A stretch of 18,773 bases of DNA from JAIQFL01 sp035295745 (GTDB taxonomy: Bacteria; Acidobacteriota; Terriglobia; Bryobacterales; Bryobacteraceae). The notes beneath the pieces are model-generated. The model was not told the DNA's origin and ran no database searches. It was given only the letters and a program-made list of their open reading frames with translations. Numbering within the stretch: position 1 is the first letter of the stretch; every line of letters begins with the position of its first letter. The position numbers were made by a program, and so were the translations under genes. The stretch is from positions 1 to 18,773 of the forward strand of contig DATGIL010000019.1 of the NCBI GenBank assembly GCA_035295745.1, given 5' to 3'. Below, in pieces: positions 15,170 through 18,773 of this stretch.

Positions 15170-16696
15170 ATGAGCCGATCCACACTGAAGTTTCTCGCCA
15201 TTTTTCTGGGCGTTCTCATCGTCGTGGTGTATCTGGCCGATCTGGACGGGCTGCCGCGGAGCCTGCGCAATCAGGTTGACCAGGAACGCAACGCACTCGC
15301 TGCCGCCAGCAAGCAGCTCCACGATTCCCAAGACCAGGTACTCGCCAGCCTCCGGTCGGAATCCGACTTGTTCCGCGTCGTGCCGGCCAGCCAGCAGTGG
15401 CCCGAACAGCTTTCCAAGTTGTTAGGCGACGTCCAGCTCGCCTCGCACGACATGGACGAACTCTCCGCTCTGGTCAAGCGCGACCGGCGCGCGGACCGCG
15501 CGCAGATCGAGACCTTGCTCAGCCAGGAGCGCAACCTCCGCACCTCCGCCGTCAACGATGCGACGGCAATTCAGAAAGACGCCGCGCATTGGGTGGACGT
15601 GAAGAATCACCTGCCCGACGAAGCGCGCCAGATGGAGCAGAGCTACGCGGCCATTCACGCGATCGATCTTGCTCCGGTGACCGGCGTAGTGCAGAAGGCC
15701 GAAACCGACTGGCCCGACAAGGCGCGCAATCTCGAGAAGCGCCTTGGCGAATTGCGGGACACCATCGCGCAGGCCGACCAGGCGTGGCAATCAAGCGAGC
15801 AGGCGCGTCAACTGGCAGCGGCCAACGACTTTGCGCATCTCGATCTGCCCGCTTTTGTCGCTGCCGATACGACCCTCAAGAACGCCGCCGAGAGTCTGCC
15901 GCAGCAGAATAAGAAGCTCGCGTCGCACGCCAACCAGCTGTACTACGCCTGGGACAAGATCCTGGTCGACATGGACGTGCGCAGCGGCGACCACTATACC
16001 CAAAAGATCCGCACCGTAGAGACACGCTTCCCCGATGCCTCGGCGAAGAACGGCGACACTACTTCGAAGGAGAATTGGGTCGAGGTTCCGCAGGCCACTT
16101 ACGAGGCCGATAAAAACGACCTCGGGATGGCCATCGAGCACAAGCCCGCGGGCATGTACGAATCGGAAGCCGACCACGTGCCGCAGCCCGCCGGTTTCGC
16201 TTACGTCGCGCCGCCTGACCAGGGCCGCAATCAATACGGCTACTGGGACCACCGCGACGGGCGCGATTTCTGGGTCTTTTATGGCCAGTACGCGCTGATG
16301 CGCGACCTGCTCTGGAACAATCAGTATCAGCCCATCGAGCCCTACGAGTGGACTGGCTACCGCACCTACTACTCGCGCGGCCAGACTTACTACGGCGGCG
16401 ATCCGCGAGTGCAATCCGCGCCGCGATATGGCACCCAGGGATCCACCACCCAAAGCCGCTACTCCACCAGCACCTACGCCAGTCGCGGCGGGTTCAAGAA
16501 CTCGCAATATGCCAGCAAGAGCGGCTCCTATGGCAGTTCCAAGTACGCCACGCCCAGCGGCGGAACCAGCACGCCGCGGCAGTTCGGCAGCGGCAGCAAC
16601 TCCAATTCGCCGAGATCCACGCCCAGCGCCCGTCCATCTGCGCCGCGCAGTCCGTCCCGCAGCTCCAGCCCTCCGAGGCGATTTGGAAAGCACTAG
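15170..16696 (+). CDS. Membrane-anchored coiled-coil protein with Ser/Gly/Arg tail
   Basis: The 508-residue protein has one N-terminal helix (about 7-25, LKFLAIFLGVLIVVVYLAD) preceded by R and K, which predicts N-in/C-out topology. A long coiled coil follows (about 30-280, rich in Q, E, A and L), then a Tyr/Trp-rich region with GYWDHRDGRDFWVFYGQYAL (from about 357), and a low-complexity tail (about 419-508) with GGFKNSQYASKSGSYGSSKYA-like repeats ending RRFGKH. The tail is reminiscent of DUF1190/YjfM-YgiB proteins, which occur in yjf-type PspA loci. The ATG at 15170 is chosen over an in-frame TTG at 15146 because GGGAAGGG lies 9 nt upstream. It is the last gene of the cluster, 30 nt after its neighbour. 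It may link the envelope outside the inner membrane to PspA inside; function is inferred from context only. Confidence 0.75.
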   Translation: MSRSTLKFLAIFLGVLIVVVYLADLDGLPRSLRNQVDQERNALAAASKQLHDSQDQVLASLRSESDLFRVVPASQQWPEQLSKLLGDVQLASHDMDELSALVKRDRRADRAQIETLLSQERNLRTSAVNDATAIQKDAAHWVDVKNHLPDEARQMEQSYAAIHAIDLAPVTGVVQKAETDWPDKARNLEKRLGELRDTIAQADQAWQSSEQARQLAAANDFAHLDLPAFVAADTTLKNAAESLPQQNKKLASHANQLYYAWDKILVDMDVRSGDHYTQKIRTVETRFPDASAKNGDTTSKENWVEVPQATYEADKNDLGMAIEHKPAGMYESEADHVPQPAGFAYVAPPDQGRNQYGYWDHRDGRDFWVFYGQYALMRDLLWNNQYQPIEPYEWTGYRTYYSRGQTYYGGDPRVQSAPRYGTQGSTTQSRYSTSTYASRGGFKNSQYASKSGSYGSSKYATPSGGTSTPRQFGSGSNSNSPRSTPSARPSAPRSPSRSSSPPRRFGKH

Positions 16697-16746
16697 TGTC
16701 TGGAAGGCAAGATTCGGAGATTGAGACATCGTTTGCTGACGCGCTT

Positions 16747-16762
16747 GGCTCGCGGACGAGCC
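16747..16762. repeat. Hairpin at the edge of the tandem repeat
   Basis: GGCTCG (16747-16752) and CGAGCC (16757-16762) form a perfect 6-bp stem with a 4-nt loop, 50 nt after the PspA-cluster stop. No U-run follows; it overlaps the first 18-bp repeat unit. Confidence 0.45.
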
Positions 16763-16840
16763 ACGACGGGCATGCGAGTCACGACGGGCATACGAGCCAC
16801 GACGGGCACACGAGCCACGACGGGCACACGAGCCACGACC
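16756..16840. repeat. 18-bp tandem repeat, about 4.7 units
   Basis: Units start at 16756, 16774, 16792, 16810 and 16828 (the last partial) with consensus ACGAGCCACGACGGGCAC. Units 3 and 4 are identical, and the others differ by 1-3 bases. The period is a multiple of three, so both strands stay open in several frames (for example Met-Pro-Val-Val-Ala-Arg repeats on the minus strand), but there is no start context or gene-like composition. It lies in the 188-bp gap between the PspA cluster and the erythromycin-esterase-like gene. Confidence 0.85.
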
Positions 16841-16884
16841 GTGAGGGAGTGCTTTCCACAGCTTCCAGGTCGTCGCACAGTCGC

Positions 16885-18773
16885 ATGAGACCGCTGCTGC
16901 TCTTACTCCCGGCATGCCTGCTCGCGCAATCGGTTCCGTCCAATCTCAACTTCGAGAGGGGCACGCCTGGCGAACTGCCTCCCGGCTGGACCGTGCCCCA
17001 GGTACAGAAGGCTCTCGGCTACTCGGTCGAGTTCCGGCGCGAAGGCTGCCGCGGCGATCGGGGCTGCGCCGTCATGCTCGCTCCAACCGCACTGGTGCCC
17101 GATACGTTCGGCAACTTCATGCAGAGTTTCGATGCCACGCCCTATCGCGGCAAAACGGTGCACCTCCGCGCCTTTGTGAGAGTCGCGGCGACGCTGCGCG
17201 CCGGCCGCGCACCCACCGACCACGCCCAGATGTGGCTTCGTGTGGACCTCCCCAAGCAGCAGATGGGCTTCTTCGACGATATGGGCGATCGCTCCATCAC
17301 GTCTTCCCAATGGGCGAGCTACGAGATCACTGGCGCGGTGGCGCCCGATGCCGAGACCGTCAGCATCGGCGTCATGTCGTTCGGCCCGAGCCCGGTCTGG
17401 ATCGATAGTCTTTCGTTTGAGGTGGCGCCGGAGGCCGCCACTGCTGTACAGGCCGCCGATGTTCGCGCCGAGTTCCAGCAGCTCTACGAGCGCATCGATG
17501 CCGCGTACGCGCAGAAGGATATGGATGCGGTCGCCGCCCTGGCGTTGAGCGATGCGCAGATCCATATCGGCGCGCAGAGCATCAAGCTGTCGTCGGCGCT
17601 CCTGGGAATCATGGGCGAAATGGACAAGGGATTCGGCTACACCTCCAAGTCCACCGTCACCGATGTGCGGCTCTCCGGAAACAGCGCCACTGTCAGCGTC
17701 AACAATGAGGCCGTCCGCACCTCATCGCTGGAGAAGCAAGTCCTGGTCTCGGCCAATCGCGATACCTGGACGAAGACAAGTGAGGGCTGGCGTCTCAAGG
17801 AATCGGCGCTGATCTCCACGCGCTCGGTCACTCCGCTTACCGATCTGAGTAACGCCACCCCCGTGGTTTCGGAACTCAAGCAGCGCGCCGCGCCTTTCGC
17901 CACCGCCGAACCGAACGCGGCGCACGATGATCTTGCCGCGTTCGGAAAGGCGGTCGGCAACGCTCCGATTGTCGCCCTGGGAGACGCCACTCACGGCACT
18001 CGCGAGTTCTTCCAACTCCGCCGTCGCCTGCTGGAATACCTGGTCACGGAGAAGGGTTTCACCCTTTTCGCAATCGAAGCCAACTGGCCGGAGTCGCTGG
18101 CCGTCGACCGCTACATCAAGACCGGACAAGGCAGCGCCAAAGCCGCGCTCGCCTCGCTGCAATTCTGGACCTGGAACACGGAAGAGATGCTCGACCTGAT
18201 CGAGTGGATGCACGGCTACAATCAGGCGCCCGGCAATCATCCCATCCTGACGTTCTCGTCTTTCGACATGCAGTCTTCGCACGGCGCCGCCCAAATGGTG
18301 CTGGATTACCTCGGCAAGTATTCGCCCGACGATGTTCAGAACGCGGCCGAAAGCTACACTGCGGTGCAAATGCTCGATACGCGCCGGACGCAGGTCTATG
18401 ACGATCAGGCCAAGACCCTGGCCGATCGCTCTGCCGCCGTCGTGAAAATCTTCGACCAGAAACGCACCGCCCTGATCGCCGCCTCGTCACCCGAGGCCTG
18501 GAGCGACGGACGGCACGCCGCCGAGATCGTGTTTCAGTCCTGCACCATGCGCATTCCCGGCAAGGGGCCGGCCTACCGTGATGAGGCCATGGCGGCCAAC
18601 GTAGCGTTTCTGTTGCAGGCGCATCCGAACGACAAGCTCGTACTGTGGACGCACAACGCCCACCTCGGTTACGACCCGGCCAACGGCAAGAGCATGGGCG
18701 CGCATTTGCGCATCCGCTACGGGAAGCAGCTCTACGCGGTGGGCTTCGCCTTCCGGCAAGGCAAGCTGCGCGC
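16885..18773 (+). CDS. Exported erythromycin-esterase-like protein, three domains, 3' end outside window
   Basis: An open frame of 629 codons runs off the window end without a stop. It has a short signal peptide (MRPLLLLLPACLLAQ), an N-terminal beta-sandwich-like domain (about 18-180, NLNFERGTPGELPPGW to PVWIDSLSFEV), an NTF2/SnoaL-like domain (about 193-312, FQQLYERIDAAYAQKDMDAVAAL to WRLKESALIS), and an erythromycin-esterase-like domain from about 355. In the last, ALGDATHGTREFF holds H370, R379 follows at +9 and the glutamate E398 (AIE) at +28, matching the known Ere catalytic spacing. WTHNAH (589-594) and RDEAMAANV are also family motifs. The usual glutamate three residues before the histidine is aspartate here (D367). 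Ere enzymes open macrolide lactones by hydrolysis; this exported homologue may act on another ester. No clear Shine-Dalgarno was found. Confidence 0.85.
   Translation, partial: MRPLLLLLPACLLAQSVPSNLNFERGTPGELPPGWTVPQVQKALGYSVEFRREGCRGDRGCAVMLAPTALVPDTFGNFMQSFDATPYRGKTVHLRAFVRVAATLRAGRAPTDHAQMWLRVDLPKQQMGFFDDMGDRSITSSQWASYEITGAVAPDAETVSIGVMSFGPSPVWIDSLSFEVAPEAATAVQAADVRAEFQQLYERIDAAYAQKDMDAVAALALSDAQIHIGAQSIKLSSALLGIMGEMDKGFGYTSKSTVTDVRLSGNSATVSVNNEAVRTSSLEKQVLVSANRDTWTKTSEGWRLKESALISTRSVTPLTDLSNATPVVSELKQRAAPFATAEPNAAHDDLAAFGKAVGNAPIVALGDATHGTREFFQLRRRLLEYLVTEKGFTLFAIEANWPESLAVDRYIKTGQGSAKAALASLQFWTWNTEEMLDLIEWMHGYNQAPGNHPILTFSSFDMQSSHGAAQMVLDYLGKYSPDDVQNAAESYTAVQMLDTRRTQVYDDQAKTLADRSAAVVKIFDQKRTALIAASSPEAWSDGRHAAEIVFQSCTMRIPGKGPAYRDEAMAANVAFLLQAHPNDKLVLWTHNAHLGYDPANGKSMGAHLRIRYGKQLYAVGFAFRQGKLR

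Noticed and set aside
16756..16840. CRISPR-like array
   Set aside because: The 18-bp units are directly adjacent with no spacers, and no cas genes are present; it is a plain tandem repeat.
16693..16915. Minus-strand proteins with Met-Pro-Val-Val-Ala-Arg or Arg-Gly-Ser-Cys-Ala repeats
   Set aside because: They are translations of the tandem repeat in a noncoding gap, without start context or a recognisable domain.

Overview
The window looks like a high-GC chromosomal segment from an acidobacterium, probably of the Solibacter/Bryobacter type. The main reasons are a 1055-residue Oar-like TonB-dependent receptor with an N-terminal carboxypeptidase-regulatory domain, two ADOP-type (FtsX/MacB-like) permeases ending in DP(M/L)VALR(W/Y)E, an erythromycin-esterase-like exported protein, and several secreted proteins of unknown function. 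The assignment rests on family knowledge; no rRNA or tRNA gene is present to confirm it.

Layout. (1) 1-~636: a tnpA-only IS200-type insertion sequence on the minus strand, with subterminal hairpins at both ends. It has split an ADOP permease gene, of which only the C-terminal ~514 codons remain in view (to 2178). (2) 2196-5686: a short repeat, then a plus-strand cluster of an EntS-like MFS exporter, a TetR regulator and a secreted protein of unknown function. A perfect 13-bp palindrome upstream of the exporter is a likely TetR operator. (3) 5687-5982: a noncoding stretch between convergent genes with a terminator, nested inverted repeats and two more copies of the repeat. (4) 5983-10265, minus strand: a secreted orphan and the TonB-dependent receptor. 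(5) 10266-10571: an AT-rich divergent promoter region with clustered GTAC inverted repeats and a possible 34-codon ORF. (6) 10572-13010: a complete ADOP permease. (7) 13307-16696: a four-gene cluster of a small YbjN/YjfI-like protein, a PspA/IM30 protein, a one-TM DUF4178/YjfK-like protein and a one-TM coiled-coil protein with a Tyr/Trp-rich C-terminal half and a Ser/Gly/Arg tail. (8) 16697-16884: an 18-bp tandem repeat. (9) 16885 to the window end: the first 629 codons of an exported three-domain protein ending in an erythromycin-esterase-like domain.

Two observations stand out. First, three copies of a repeat beginning GT(G/A)GCGCAAACAC lie 1-17 nt after the stop codons of three unrelated genes, always in the sense orientation. 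Two copies carry a strong G-quadruplex motif on the mRNA-sense strand, and the third looks like the same element without that core, which suggests a 3'-end element or a miniature mobile element. Second, the PspA cluster resembles the enterobacterial yjfIJKLM type of PspA locus. Predicted topology puts PspA and one membrane partner on the cytoplasmic side and the coiled-coil partner on the outer face, so it may be a membrane-stress module.
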